Assembly (NCBI RefSeq): GCF_003148665.1
Contig: NZ_QGGQ01000013.1
Coordinates: 97,906-161,905 of the forward strand
DNA: 64,000 nucleotides
Direction: 5' to 3'
Source: Maribacter polysiphoniae
GTDB lineage: Bacteria; Bacteroidota; Bacteroidia; Flavobacteriales; Flavobacteriaceae
Part shown: positions 16,598-26,546 of the stretch, piece after piece
Layout of the letters: every line of letters starts with the position of its first letter
Numbering within the stretch: the first letter of the stretch is position 1
Notes under the pieces: generated by a model
Databases searched by the model: none
Told to the model about the DNA's origin: nothing
Seen by the model: only the letters and a program-made list of their open reading frames with translations
Position numbers and translations under genes: made by a program

Positions 16598-17766
16598 AAT
16601 GCTGTTTTTTCTCCGTTTGCTTTTATACGGAAGTATTTTTTTTCCTTTATAAGGAGGCCCTCCGATTTTTTTGTCGGCCAATTGCTATTGTAATCCTTAG
16701 GGTGTTTTACATCAATAGCAAAGACTTTACCGTCGTATAGTTTCTTGACTTTCCGTTGAAGCGTATGGCCAACCACAATGGCATCCGCATTAAATTTATG
16801 GATGCCTTTTTCGACCTCCTCTTGTGATATATCATCGTTGAAATAACCTCGATACCAACATATCCCTTTTTTGTTGGAAAGGATTAATTGGGCAGCGGTT
16901 GCTTTGGGTTTGGGAAAGTAAGAATGATGGTAGTTATCCCTATTGATTTGGTTGACCTGATCAATGGTAATATCATGATTTGCGATATCCGGGTGAATGC
17001 CACCGTGGGCAAAAAGATTGCCATTGATGAGTTCCAAGGTGTTTTTAGATGCCATCCATCGTCCAATAAATGAATTTTGATCATATAGGTCGTGATGTTG
17101 TTTTCCCAGTATCGATGCAACCCCATAATATTTATAGGAAGCGGATTGGTATTTCCCTTGCATATTATAAAGCTCGTGGTTGCCTATTATAAAATGCACT
17201 TGACCTCCTTGTTTTTGGGCTTCCTGTTCCAACTTGTAGATAAACCAAAGGACTTGGGTGGTTGAAAAACCCCGATCAACAAAATCACCGACCAGAACCA
17301 AATGGCCCTTATCGAAGGTCCAATCCAATTGCCTATTGATGACCTTATTTTGAATAAGAAAATCCCGAAATGTTTTATAACCACTTTCAATATCTGAAAT
17401 CGCGAAAATAGGTTCATTGTCCTTGTAGACACTTTTAGGGACTTTAAACCCTGATTTTAACGTAAAGTTGAAGGTTGTGGCGTCTAACGGAAAAAAACAG
17501 CTAGCCGCTATAGCTTCCTTCGTACTATATGCTTCTTGGTCTAAATAAAAACCTTCCGTTTTATTTCCTCTTATATAATTTACGCTAAAGGTGCTATCTG
17601 TTTCATAGAACACATAAGGTCCCTCCTTATCCAAATTGACGGCCAAAGGGTTATTTCCATATTCAAAACTTCCGTTTAAGGAAATTAACGTGACAATGCC
17701 AATTAGTAATAGCACTAGTAAGGTACCTAGTATATGTTTTACATAGCGAATGATCTGTTTCTTCAT
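16594..17766 (-). CDS. Membrane-anchored metallophosphoesterase
   Basis: This 390-residue protein has an N-terminal membrane anchor (LGTLLVLLLIGIVTLISL). The calcineurin-like core has the family order ISDIESG (D-x-E in place of the usual D-x-H), VLVGDFVDRG, FIIGNHELYN, and later FAHGGIHPD and VVGHTL. These ligate two metals. The replacement in the first motif is worth noting. Such enzymes dephosphorylate proteins or nucleotides; the globular part should face the periplasm or the cytoplasm depending on anchor topology. It is coupled to the following CPBP gene. Confidence 0.88.
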   Translation of the reverse strand: MKKQIIRYVKHILGTLLVLLLIGIVTLISLNGSFEYGNNPLAVNLDKEGPYVFYETDSTFSVNYIRGNKTEGFYLDQEAYSTKEAIAASCFFPLDATTFNFTLKSGFKVPKSVYKDNEPIFAISDIESGYKTFRDFLIQNKVINRQLDWTFDKGHLVLVGDFVDRGFSTTQVLWFIYKLEQEAQKQGGQVHFIIGNHELYNMQGKYQSASYKYYGVASILGKQHHDLYDQNSFIGRWMASKNTLELINGNLFAHGGIHPDIANHDITIDQVNQINRDNYHHSYFPKPKATAAQLILSNKKGICWYRGYFNDDISQEEVEKGIHKFNADAIVVGHTLQRKVKKLYDGKVFAIDVKHPKDYNSNWPTKKSEGLLIKEKKYFRIKANGEKTAL

Positions 17767-17974
17767 GTTGATTGATTTTATGACTGTTCGTTTTTTGATG
17801 ATGGCAAAGATGATGGGATGAACTTGGTCTATTGAATTTTTGTGATGAGTCGCCTATTTTGGGGGACACATAAAAAGGGAGAACTTATGAAGTCCGTTCG
17901 TAACGTTTTACAGGATATACAACCCTTAAAAGGCTATGTTCATCACAATTACTGGTTGCCCTTGTGGATTCCAC

Positions 17975-17982
17975 TACTTTTG
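17975..17982 (+). promoter_or_regulatory. -7 box abutting the lytS start
   Basis: TACTTTTG matches TAnnTTTG and ends only 4 nt before the ATG at 17987. If it is used, the mRNA would start at or next to the initiation codon, giving a leaderless transcript. An earlier in-frame ATG at 17936 would then be upstream of the transcript. Confidence 0.4.
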
Positions 17983-17986
17983 TAAC

Positions 17987-18802
17987 ATGATTTCGACACT
18001 AAAAAAAAATAATTGGCTCGTTGTTAAAATAATAGCCATGGTATCTATCGCCATTCCGCTGGGTATAATGGTTTATGAGTTTATTTTACTCGGCAATGAA
18101 TCTGTGGTATTTTTAGAGGATTACCCTGTAGCCATCGGTGTGATCATTATTATCTACTATACTATTCTCTTGGTGATCGGCATACTTTGGATACTATCAC
18201 AACTATCTGCTTTATTGACCTTGAGGAACGAAACCAAGAAGCATGAAATTATGCATTTACAGAATCAGGTAAATCCGCATTTCTTTTTTAATATGTTGAA
18301 TAACATGTATGGCTTGGTTGATAAGGACACTGATAAGACCAAAAAACTTATATTGAAGCTATCGGAGTTAATGCGGTATAGTATTTATAAAGGGGAACGA
18401 ACCAGTGTTACCTTAGAGGAAGAGGTCGCTTACATTCAAAATTACCTCGATTTACATAAAATCAGGTACCATAAGCCTATTGATATTCAGTTTAAGACCG
18501 ATATTGGGAAGAATGGTACAATAATGCCATTACTACTGATCATTCTCGTTGAGAACGCTTTTAAGCATGGAGTAGAAAATTTAAGGGAAAATGCCTATGT
18601 TCATATCAACCTAATGTCCGATGCCAAAAAGATGGTTTTCGAGATTGAGAATAACTTTGATGAAAAGGAGATACCGAAAAAAGAGGGGATAGGATTGAAA
18701 AACCTGAAGCGAAGGTTATATTTGGCATATCCTAAAAAGTATACCCTTACGACCACTTCAATGAATTCTATCTTTAAAGCCAAACTTGAATTACAATTAT
18801 AA
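17987..18802 (+). CDS. LytS-type sensor histidine kinase
   Basis: This protein of about 271 residues has two membrane helices (IAMVSIAIPLGIMVYEFILL; IGVIIIIYYTILLVIG). The His_kinase (PF06580) region carries QNQVNPHFFFNMLNNMYGL with the phospho-accepting His, followed by the HATPase motif ILVENAFKHG. It has no PAS or periplasmic sensor domain. The response-regulator gene starts on the last base of its stop codon (TAATG), so the two are one operon and one signalling pair. The ATG at 17987 fits the family better than an upstream one that adds 17 Cys-rich residues. Confidence 0.9.
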   Translation: MISTLKKNNWLVVKIIAMVSIAIPLGIMVYEFILLGNESVVFLEDYPVAIGVIIIIYYTILLVIGILWILSQLSALLTLRNETKKHEIMHLQNQVNPHFFFNMLNNMYGLVDKDTDKTKKLILKLSELMRYSIYKGERTSVTLEEEVAYIQNYLDLHKIRYHKPIDIQFKTDIGKNGTIMPLLLIILVENAFKHGVENLRENAYVHINLMSDAKKMVFEIENNFDEKEIPKKEGIGLKNLKRRLYLAYPKKYTLTTTSMNSIFKAKLELQL

Positions 18803-19491
18803 TGCGCTACCTAATTATAGACGATGAACCCATAGCACACGATATTATAAAAGGGTATTGTGACCTATTGCCGAATATGGAATTGATGAAGCATTGTTAT
18901 GATGCCTTGGAAGCGCTCGATTATTTGCGTGAAAATACGGTAGACCTATTGTTTTTGGATTTGAATATGCCCAAGTTGAAAGGTTTTGAGTTTTTAAAGA
19001 CACTGACCAACCCTCCCAATATCATTGTAACCACTGCTTACCAAGAACATGCGCTCGAAGGGTACGAATTGAATATTACGGATTATTTGTTGAAACCCTT
19101 CAGTTTTGAACGCTTTTTAAAAGCAGTCAATAAGGTGGGTAGTTCCGCACAATCCGCAACAATTGTTGCATCGACCGGGGAATCAAAGGTTAGTGTATTT
19201 CTTTACAGTGATAAGAAACACGTACAAGTTAAACTTTCAGACTTATTGTATGTTGAAGCTGCAGGTAATTATGCCAAGGTGGTTTTAAAGAAAAACACCT
19301 TGGTGATTCGGGAAAAACTATCGGATGTATTGGAAATGCTACCCTCCGATGGATTCATACAAGTACATAAATCATATATAGTTGCCAAAGTGCATATTAA
19401 TACCATTGAAGGAAATAGAATTATAATTGATGATACTATAATTCCCATAGGAAAGTTGTACAAAACCAATGTTCTTGACGTATTGAAATAG
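18802..19491 (+). CDS. LytR/AlgR-family response regulator
   Basis: This 229-residue protein starts with a receiver domain (LIIDDEP; phospho-acceptor Asp53 in LFLDLNMP; TTAYQEHAL; LLKPF) followed by a LytTR DNA-binding domain. The latter runs from LLYVEAAGNYAKVV to FIQVHKSYIVAKVHIN. It is the partner of the LytS-type kinase immediately upstream and should bind repeats upstream of target genes once phosphorylated. The genes it controls cannot be deduced; the neighbouring metallophosphoesterase is divergent and could be one of them. Confidence 0.92.
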   Translation: MRYLIIDDEPIAHDIIKGYCDLLPNMELMKHCYDALEALDYLRENTVDLLFLDLNMPKLKGFEFLKTLTNPPNIIVTTAYQEHALEGYELNITDYLLKPFSFERFLKAVNKVGSSAQSATIVASTGESKVSVFLYSDKKHVQVKLSDLLYVEAAGNYAKVVLKKNTLVIREKLSDVLEMLPSDGFIQVHKSYIVAKVHINTIEGNRIIIDDTIIPIGKLYKTNVLDVLK

Positions 19492-19626
19492 AGGTGATCG
19501 GTCATATTGCGAAATGACAGGGCTGAGCTAACTGATAACCATATACCCTAGTTGCTCGATGATGCTTCTTGCTATGTTGAACATTTAAAAAGGAACCAAA
19601 TAGAAATAAAACAAGGATAAATGACA

Positions 19627-20439
19627 CTATTCCTGTAATACGTCCGTCTTTTTAAATTCAAGACTTCTTGCCTTCAGATATTCCCATAGCTCCATCGAAT
19701 TTGCTGCCTGCGATAATGTTGAAAAATCCTTTTGTGACATGCAATAGGTTAGAAATCCGTCAATGTTCGTTTCGGGAATGCCGAAATTATCTGATATTGT
19801 TTTCTTTGGGAACTTGGCTATGATTTCTTTTTCGAACTCCATGTTCTCATCGCGGGCTACCATTTCCTCGAAGGATTTGGTTCTTCCAGAAATTTTATTC
19901 ATTAATTTATGTGTGTTTATCACTAGGGCTATCCCATAATAATGAACATATTTTCCTCGATCAGCTTCTAAAAGTAACCGTTCACTTTGGGTCATTACTT
20001 CAATATCGGCATTTGGCAACCCCAATGATGATGAAGTAACATTGGGTTTGATGGCAAGCCTTTCAAGATCAAGGTCAATCTTACCGGTTAGGTTGTAGGG
20101 TGTAACGGTGACTTCTTTTAAATTTATAACGTTATCCACGAGATTCACGACAAGCGGATTTTCAAGCAAGATTGAATCGGTAATACTAATTTCCTTTGTT
20201 TTGTATTGAACCGCAGTAAATCGAAGTGTATCCTTTAAGTTAACTTCAATAGTGAACCTTCCCAAAGCGTCAGTAATCGTCGATTTTTTGGAATTTAGGT
20301 TGATAATCAATATGTTGGAAACATCATTTTTAAAGCTTTTGGCCTGTCCATGTAACCGCGTTGTTTTTTCTTGACCAAATCCAGTAAATGGGGCCAACAC
20401 TATTATTAAAGGTAGTAAAAACTTTAAACGCTTCTGCAA
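19627..20439 (-). CDS. Carboxypeptidase-like regulatory domain protein
   Basis: This 270-residue secreted protein has a signal peptide (LLPLIIVLAPFTGFG) and a CarboxypepD_reg-like beta-sandwich over residues ~25-110 (RLHGQAKSF, STITDALGRFTIEVNLKDTLRFTAVQY, NVINLKEVTV). This is the plug-preceding domain seen in TonB-dependent receptors and many flavobacterial periplasmic proteins. There is no barrel, and the remaining 150 residues are helical and unassigned. The function is unknown; it probably sits at the outer membrane or in the periplasm. Confidence 0.78.
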   Translation of the reverse strand: MQKRLKFLLPLIIVLAPFTGFGQEKTTRLHGQAKSFKNDVSNILIINLNSKKSTITDALGRFTIEVNLKDTLRFTAVQYKTKEISITDSILLENPLVVNLVDNVINLKEVTVTPYNLTGKIDLDLERLAIKPNVTSSSLGLPNADIEVMTQSERLLLEADRGKYVHYYGIALVINTHKLMNKISGRTKSFEEMVARDENMEFEKEIIAKFPKKTISDNFGIPETNIDGFLTYCMSQKDFSTLSQAANSMELWEYLKARSLEFKKTDVLQE

Positions 20440-20442
20440 GAG

Positions 20443-20889
20443 TTACATTTTGGAATTTGGATGAAATGCTTTTTTAAAAATAAATGATAATGTGATTGTG
20501 TATGGATTAAGTGTGCGTTTTAACATCCAATTGGGAAATACATAAAGAACCAGTCCGACTGCCAGGTGTGAAACAAATGCGGTCAAAAGGGTGGAATAAA
20601 AATCCCATAGCAATGGTGATTGGTTTACTAGGCGGAGCAAAACCAGTACAATTTATCCAACCGAGGATTTATGATGACCAAAGGAACAAGAAACCAGATG
20701 ATGTTTATTTGGAACCCCATAAAAGGGATTTTTGTAATAGCGATAGCTGAGGTCGTCGATGCCTTTGTTTTTAATGAGGTGGCCCATTTTAATCAGTGCT
20801 TTAAACGGACCATCGGTATGCCGGCCACACAATTTCGTAAGCAGCAAATAGGGGAATAGTCCAATTGGATTTTTCACGGAATGAACCAA
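20443..20889 (-). pseudogene. Decayed membrane-protein gene (family unknown)
   Basis: Two short minus-strand frames follow one another here. The left one has a hydrophobic stretch (FVSHLAVGLVLYVFPNWM) and the right one contains basic and aromatic segments. A third frame between them reads as a membrane helix (NIIWFLVPLVIINP). Hydrophobic segments jumping between frames suggest a frameshifted membrane protein, but I could not name a family. Low confidence. Confidence 0.3.
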
Positions 20890-20989
20890 CCTTAAGTAAT
20901 GGTCAATACGGTTAACTGCCTAACACTTTGTGTTCGCTAGAAGGTCTGTGCCTATAATGGTTCGATTGTGATGTTGGCGGTGGCTTCTT

Positions 20990-22447
20990 TTATTTACTTA
21001 ACTTCAGAATATAGGCTTGGGCATTTTTGTTCTTGGGATTGAGTTCCAATGATTTTTTATAGTTCTTTAAAGCGTTGTCATCATCTTTGAACATAAAATA
21101 CGCTTCGCCGAGACTATCGTATAAATTTGCATTTTCAGGGTCTTCTGAAACGGCAAATTCAAATACCCTAATTGCTTTTTGTATTTGGTTGTCATAGAGC
21201 AGGTTATAGCCAATATTGTTGAGGTAATTGGATGATGCAAAATATTGGGTGCTGTCAATTTTCAATTCCCTATATTTCTCAAAGGCTTCTTTAGGGTTTT
21301 CCATGAACATAGGTTCTACCAATGACCATAAATTGATTTTAGGATATTCGATAAGATCGTATTCGATTATATTGTAAAGGCTTGCCCAATCATTTAGCGC
21401 ATCATCCGATTTATTGTTCATGATCAGTACGAGTCCATAATCAGAATCGGGGCAGACCAAAATACCACTTTGTACGCCATTTGATGTACCGGTCTTGGAA
21501 TAATAAAAACCTTCTTTTTCGGCGATTCCCACATCCCATAAATAACCAGTACCACCATCCTCATCCTTAAACAAAAAACGGGTAGACTCTTTGATGAAGG
21601 GGGCGTTCCCCTCCAATTGGAATTTCATGAATTTGGTTAAATCGGGGAGTGTTGTAATAATCCCATAAGCACCACCGAGTAAGGGATTTTTGTCTAAGGG
21701 GGCGGGCTTTCTGTTTTTGTCATAACTAGTTGAAAGCTCATCCTTATGCGCATCATAATCCTGTAAATAACTATGGTTCATATCCAGTTCCTTGAAAAAA
21801 TCGGTAAGCAAATCTTTATAGGGGCGTTTATAAACTTGTTCCAGGATATGGGCGACCAATTCAGGTCCAATATTGTTGTAATCGTAATAAGTCCCTGGTT
21901 TTTTATCCAATTCAACGGTCTTAAGTTCCTCAAATAGCTTGTTCATATTATAATCAAACGCCCTGTTTTCATAGTAGCCTTCAGCAGTTTTTTTATACAC
22001 TGCTGCCAATGTATTAGGCGTCTTAAAACCCAGGGTATGGGTCAATAGGTTCCTGATTGTAACGGGTTGCCCTTCGAATTCCAGTCTAGGAAAGTCCGTA
22101 TTAAGGTATGTGTTTATGTCATCATCCAGTGTGATCTTACGTTCTAGGACTGCCTTGGCCGCGAGGGATCCAACAAAGACTTTTGAAATTGAGGCAATTT
22201 CATAAAGAGTATTGTCATTAGGGGTATTGTGTACGCCATTATCGATCTCTCCATAATAATTCTGGTAGATGGCCCCATCCTTATATAGGGAGACAGCCAA
22301 CGAATTGATATTTCCTTTATTTAACGTATTCTGGGCATATTGGTCGATTAATTCTGTGAGTTTTTCAAAAGTAGCATCTTCCGTTTTCTTACTAGGTGCA
22401 CAGCCCATAAGTAGTATACCAACAATGGTGAGGATTATTTTTTTCAT
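20990..22447 (-). CDS. Serine hydrolase (class C beta-lactamase fold) with TPR tail
   Basis: This 485-residue lipoprotein (IVGILLMGCAPS) has a beta-lactamase-fold domain with S-x-x-K in YEIASISKVFVG, Y-x-N in YDYNNIGPE, and KTGTSNGVQ as the third motif. Residues ~425-485 form two TPR repeats (NLYDSLGEAYFMFKDDDNALKNY). This serine hydrolase plus TPR layout is common in Bacteroidetes. Likely activity is on D-amino-acid peptides or small esters rather than antibiotics. It lies about 330 bp from the amidohydrolase on the same strand. Confidence 0.88.
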   Translation of the reverse strand: MKKIILTIVGILLMGCAPSKKTEDATFEKLTELIDQYAQNTLNKGNINSLAVSLYKDGAIYQNYYGEIDNGVHNTPNDNTLYEIASISKVFVGSLAAKAVLERKITLDDDINTYLNTDFPRLEFEGQPVTIRNLLTHTLGFKTPNTLAAVYKKTAEGYYENRAFDYNMNKLFEELKTVELDKKPGTYYDYNNIGPELVAHILEQVYKRPYKDLLTDFFKELDMNHSYLQDYDAHKDELSTSYDKNRKPAPLDKNPLLGGAYGIITTLPDLTKFMKFQLEGNAPFIKESTRFLFKDEDGGTGYLWDVGIAEKEGFYYSKTGTSNGVQSGILVCPDSDYGLVLIMNNKSDDALNDWASLYNIIEYDLIEYPKINLWSLVEPMFMENPKEAFEKYRELKIDSTQYFASSNYLNNIGYNLLYDNQIQKAIRVFEFAVSEDPENANLYDSLGEAYFMFKDDDNALKNYKKSLELNPKNKNAQAYILKLSK

Positions 22448-22780
22448 TGATTATATTTGGTTGAAAGACATTCTTTTAGTGTTTTTGTTACAGTTTAAGG
22501 GATATGGGTGCCAACGGATACACAGACGTACGAGTGTATGCTAGGTTGCGATTGCCCCTAAAATTACTAGGCAGCGATGAAAAAGCAGTACGCAAAGTAC
22601 ATTTTTATATGGATTTATAGTCATATCCCTGTGGTGATGGCCCATTAAAAAAGGCTAATCCCATACAAGATGCGGGGCACGTGTTATTAAAAAAATACAG
22701 AGGTCAATTGCAAAGGACTGGATAAAGGTTTTTTACAAGGATGTTGTTGTACATTGTTTAATATGGGAAGAATGGTTCAT
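22448..22780. other. Intergenic, nothing recognised
   Basis: About 330 bases between the serine hydrolase start and the amidohydrolase stop contain no supported gene, repeat or clear hairpin terminator. Confidence 0.5.
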
Positions 22781-24355
22781 TTAATTGACGTCATCATATG
22801 GGGCGGTTAACTTTTTCCTTTCGATCAATTTTCCGTTGATAAGTACAAATTGAATATCGTTATAGGCTTCCAATGTTTCCAATGGATTTAAATTTAGGAT
22901 TAAAATATTGGCTGTTTTACCAATTCCTAATGTTCCGATCGAACCAATTAAACCAAACGCTTTCGCATTATTGTAAGTAGCGGCTTTAAAAATTTGTTCC
23001 AAGGGAACTCCGGCATCGAACCAATGTTGCATTTCCAAATAACCATTATATCCTGGTGGATGGGTATACATGTTCATTGCACCGTTATCTGTACCGAACA
23101 ACAAATTGGCATTGTTCTCAGCAAGCAGCCTTACTACCTTTTGGATCTTTAATTCATAGGACTTATAAAGTTCCTCAAACATTTCCTCATCACTGCTGAA
23201 TTGACTCCTTATTGGATTAAAAAAGTGGGGGTTCATTTTTTCAAGAAACTTTGGTCTCGCCAAAATTATATTACGCCCCCATTGGGCCTCTTCCGATTGC
23301 AGCCAATCCACATAGCTCGGCGTATATAGTGATTTGAGAATTGGAGCATCCTTAAAAGTATAGTCAAGAATATCCTTTTCGGCTAGTATAACCCTAAAAG
23401 TCGGTTGATAACCAATATGCTTGTTTGAAATTTCGAGCAACAGTTTTTTATGGGTCTCAGGAAGGTTGGTGTTTAAAAATTCTTCCGGATGTGCGGTCCA
23501 GTTCCACATAGCATGGGCGATAATATCGATATTTGTTTCAACAGCAAATTTTTGCCCCTCATAGGAGGTTGCGTGCATAACCACAAGCAATTCCTCAGCA
23601 TGGGCTTCGGCAACCAAATCTTGCATTATCTTGACCGTGGGAACTTCCCAAACCTGTTTAAAACCTGAAGAAGCATCCTCATACAAGGTCTTGACGCAAA
23701 TATTATCCTCCAATGCAATCCCTGAAATAAGACTGGCCACGGAATGTTCTTCAAGATGTATGGAATCTGGATATTTTACGTTTTCATTGTATTTGTCATG
23801 TAGAAAAGGCAATTTGTAACGCTCATTTTGAGGTTCTTCATTCATGACCATTTCGAAATCATCCATTACCTGTACTTTTTTGCCACAGGTATAAATCTCG
23901 GGTCTTATTGGTGCATTCTTTAGTGTTTTTATCGTATTTGGCGCATAATTATCAACATCGATTAGTGTGGTATATCCAAAATACAGAAAATTCTTTGGCA
24001 GTCTCTCAAAGTATTCCTGTACCAATAATGCATGGGACTTTCGTTGTCTAAAATTTATACCAGCAATATTGTTGAGATGGACATGACTGTCAATTAAACC
24101 GGGAATGGCATATTTCCCATTTCCGTTTACGGTTTTGAAACTTCCTTTTACATTAGGTTTTTCCTTGCCGGAATAAATGATCTTGGCGTTGTCTATAAGA
24201 ATGAATCCTTTGTGGTTTTTAACTTCACCATTTTCGTCTGAAGCAATGATAGAGACATTTTCGATCAACAAACCTTCGTTAACGATAAAAGGCCCTGTGG
24301 AAGTTCCACAACTATAAAAAAGGGCAATTAGCAATACGGCGATAATTTCTTTCAT
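22781..24355 (-). CDS. Amidohydrolase, imidazolonepropionase-like lipoprotein
   Basis: This 524-residue protein has a lipobox-like signal (LLIALFYSCGTS). The amidohydrolase TIM barrel has GLIDSHVHLNN (H-x-H, near residue 95), a middle HATSYE and DIIAHAMWN pair, and the catalytic Asp in LFGTDNGAMN. The small beta domain is split around the barrel: KYAIPGLID at its start, GKTANILILNLNPLE at the end. These enzymes hydrolyse cyclic amides or dipeptides with one or two metals. The YfcC-type carrier gene upstream on the same strand suggests uptake of the product or substrate, but the compound is unknown. Confidence 0.88.
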   Translation of the reverse strand: MKEIIAVLLIALFYSCGTSTGPFIVNEGLLIENVSIIASDENGEVKNHKGFILIDNAKIIYSGKEKPNVKGSFKTVNGNGKYAIPGLIDSHVHLNNIAGINFRQRKSHALLVQEYFERLPKNFLYFGYTTLIDVDNYAPNTIKTLKNAPIRPEIYTCGKKVQVMDDFEMVMNEEPQNERYKLPFLHDKYNENVKYPDSIHLEEHSVASLISGIALEDNICVKTLYEDASSGFKQVWEVPTVKIMQDLVAEAHAEELLVVMHATSYEGQKFAVETNIDIIAHAMWNWTAHPEEFLNTNLPETHKKLLLEISNKHIGYQPTFRVILAEKDILDYTFKDAPILKSLYTPSYVDWLQSEEAQWGRNIILARPKFLEKMNPHFFNPIRSQFSSDEEMFEELYKSYELKIQKVVRLLAENNANLLFGTDNGAMNMYTHPPGYNGYLEMQHWFDAGVPLEQIFKAATYNNAKAFGLIGSIGTLGIGKTANILILNLNPLETLEAYNDIQFVLINGKLIERKKLTAPYDDVN

Positions 24356-24625
24356 GATCTTCGGGTATACCTATTTGACTGCTTAGCGTTCTTTTTGTTA
24401 CAGGAATTAGGACATATCCGCATGATGTATAGGTAGGGGCATGCTCTAAGACACTTTCTTACAATGTGCCGATTCCGGGCAATTTCAATCAGGGTTTTTA
24501 CTTTTTCTTCCAACGGATCCTAATCGAATATACCATGAATGCCCGTTGTTATTTTGATGTATGGCATATCCATTGATTTCTAATACGGCCTATTCTATAT
24601 TTTTTCCAAATTATTCATTCAGGCT

Positions 24626-24850
24626 TCATCCAAAGTGTTTTGTAAATAAGCGATACGCCAAATAGAAAAACAAAGGGGAAATCAGTTGAAAATAAAGAGA
24701 TTTAAGGATAATGGTGTTTTTCATGGAAAAGATGTGATGCATCTTCCTTGGGACAAGAAAAAGTATTGAGGAAGTTATAAGCATAAACCAAAAGAAGAAA
24801 GCGTAAAGAATCCCATTTTTGAACTTATGCACCTGCCATGAATTGCACAC
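24626..24850 (-). CDS. Small membrane protein, unknown function
   Basis: This 74-residue frame has two hydrophobic segments (AFFFWFMLITSSILFLVP and SPLFFYLAYRLF) separated by a basic linker. No family is recognised. It lies 23 bp from the end of the YfcC-type gene on the same strand, so co-transcription is possible. A random AT-rich frame cannot be excluded. Confidence 0.4.
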   Translation of the reverse strand: MCNSWQVHKFKNGILYAFFFWFMLITSSILFLVPRKMHHIFSMKNTIILKSLYFQLISPLFFYLAYRLFTKHFG

Positions 24851-24873
24851 CTTGTTGTGGTGTTGTTATTATT

Positions 24874-26367
24874 TTAATAGACGGAAATAGTCAGGAAAGC
24901 CATGATGGTCAATAATAATACCAAAAGAAGGGGCATTACAAATTTCAACCACTTATTGAACCCGATTTTCACTACAGCCAATGCCGCTAATATTAAACTT
25001 GTGGGGTTAATCAGATAAAATAGGCCCATACCATATTGATAGGTGTCAACGATGGTTTCCCGTCCTATATTGACAGTATCCGCCAATGGCGACATAATCG
25101 GCATTGTCAATACGGCCATTCCTGAAGAGGATGGCATGAAAAAAGATAAACCGCCATAGATAAAAAGCATGAAGTTTGTAAAAACACCTTTGTTCATCCC
25201 TTCGGTTATTGTACTGGCATGATATAAAATAGTATCGCTAATAAGTCCGTCTTCCATTAAAATGGTAATACCTCTAGCGATACCAACAATAAATGCCACA
25301 CTAAGCAACGTTGAAGCGCCCTTAACGAACTCCTCTATAAAAACACTTTCCTTCATCTTGGCAATAAAGCCTATGATAATGGCACCAACAAGAAATGTAG
25401 CCGTCATTTCCACAAACCACCAATCCAAAAAGGAGACACCAATGATCATAACCAAAAAACTTAACGAAAACACGACCATAATAAGCCTCAGTCTAGGTGT
25501 GAATTTCATTGTGGTATTCATCGTATTTAATCCGAAAAGCGCTTCCAACTCTTCTTTTTGTTCATAAACAAGGGATTTTGATGGATCGGCTTTAACCCGT
25601 TTGGCATAACGAAGAATATAGAGAATGGTAATCACTAGACAAACGACCAATATGATCAAACGATTTTCGAGTCCCGTTGTCCAATTTATGCCGGCTGCAT
25701 CCGAAGCAATAATGGTCGAAAACGGGTTTATGGTAGAACACATTGACCCAATGCCGGAGCCAAGAAAAATAGAGGCAAGTCCTACCATCGCATCATATTT
25801 GGCAGCTAGGAAAACAGGAATTAAGATAGGATAGAATGCCATGGTTTCTTCGGCGAGACCAAAGGTTGTACCTCCAGCGGCAATAAGTGTCGTTACTACG
25901 ATAATAAGAATATACTCTCGCCCTTTAAGGGTTTTTGACATCCAAGAAATTCCGGCATCAAAGGCTCCAGTGAAATTCATTATGCCTATCAAACCTCCAA
26001 TTATGAGAATTAAAAAAATGATATCGGCAGCGGCTATTATGCCTTTTACAGGCGATTTCACCAATTCGGCAAGGCCTTGGGGCCTTGATTCCAGTTCTTT
26101 ATAGGTATTTGGAATGGCAATGGGTTTATAGATGTCCCCATCCACAAATTTTTCAATGGGGATTTTTATATTCAGGTCATCCAATGTCTTTTGGGTTGCT
26201 GGTAATTCAATGCTCTTTTCCTGGCTGGTTTTTAAGAATGTATCGCTTTGGGCATGGTACATCAGCGTATCATATTTACCTGCCGGAACCAACCAAGTTA
26301 AGAGAGCGACAATTATGGCAATAAGGATTAGAATGGTTTGGGCAGTTGGGAATTGGCGTTTTTTCAT
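24874..26367 (-). CDS. YfcC/DcuC-type carboxylate or peptide carrier
   Basis: This 497-residue carrier has 11-13 helices. The N-terminal FPTAQTILILIAIIVALLTWLVPAG segment is the YfcC family start, followed by a periplasmic loop with IPNTYKELES. Re-entrant elements FGLAEETMAFYPILIPV and FFMPSSSGMAVLTMPIM, each in the second half of a repeat, bind the anion and cation in this superfamily (DcuC, AbgT). The adjacent metal-dependent amidohydrolase and serine hydrolase suggest a role in importing or exporting amino-acid derivatives. The exact solute is not readable. Confidence 0.87.
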   Translation of the reverse strand: MKKRQFPTAQTILILIAIIVALLTWLVPAGKYDTLMYHAQSDTFLKTSQEKSIELPATQKTLDDLNIKIPIEKFVDGDIYKPIAIPNTYKELESRPQGLAELVKSPVKGIIAAADIIFLILIIGGLIGIMNFTGAFDAGISWMSKTLKGREYILIIVVTTLIAAGGTTFGLAEETMAFYPILIPVFLAAKYDAMVGLASIFLGSGIGSMCSTINPFSTIIASDAAGINWTTGLENRLIILVVCLVITILYILRYAKRVKADPSKSLVYEQKEELEALFGLNTMNTTMKFTPRLRLIMVVFSLSFLVMIIGVSFLDWWFVEMTATFLVGAIIIGFIAKMKESVFIEEFVKGASTLLSVAFIVGIARGITILMEDGLISDTILYHASTITEGMNKGVFTNFMLFIYGGLSFFMPSSSGMAVLTMPIMSPLADTVNIGRETIVDTYQYGMGLFYLINPTSLILAALAVVKIGFNKWLKFVMPLLLVLLLTIMAFLTISVY

Positions 26368-26518
26368 TGATGGTTTCAGTATCGATTCTAAATTGTTCCA
26401 TGTTTATAATCGTTTGGTTATGATTGCGTTGCGGATGCCTTCTGAGAAGTAGCGGACGAGTTGATGCGCCGGCGTCCATATTTTTCAGCCCAAGACCAAA
26501 CCAGTGCATAAAATTAAG

Positions 26519-26540
26519 GATTTTCCACAGGAAAATACGA
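26519..26540. repeat. GATTTTCC/GGAAAAT hairpin
   Basis: GGATTTTCC, ACA, GGAAAAT forms a short stem upstream of the carrier gene. Closely similar stems recur at 34328-34350, 38697-38718, 45361-45378 and 49404-49424. Confidence 0.4.
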
Positions 26541-26546
26541 TCGCAA

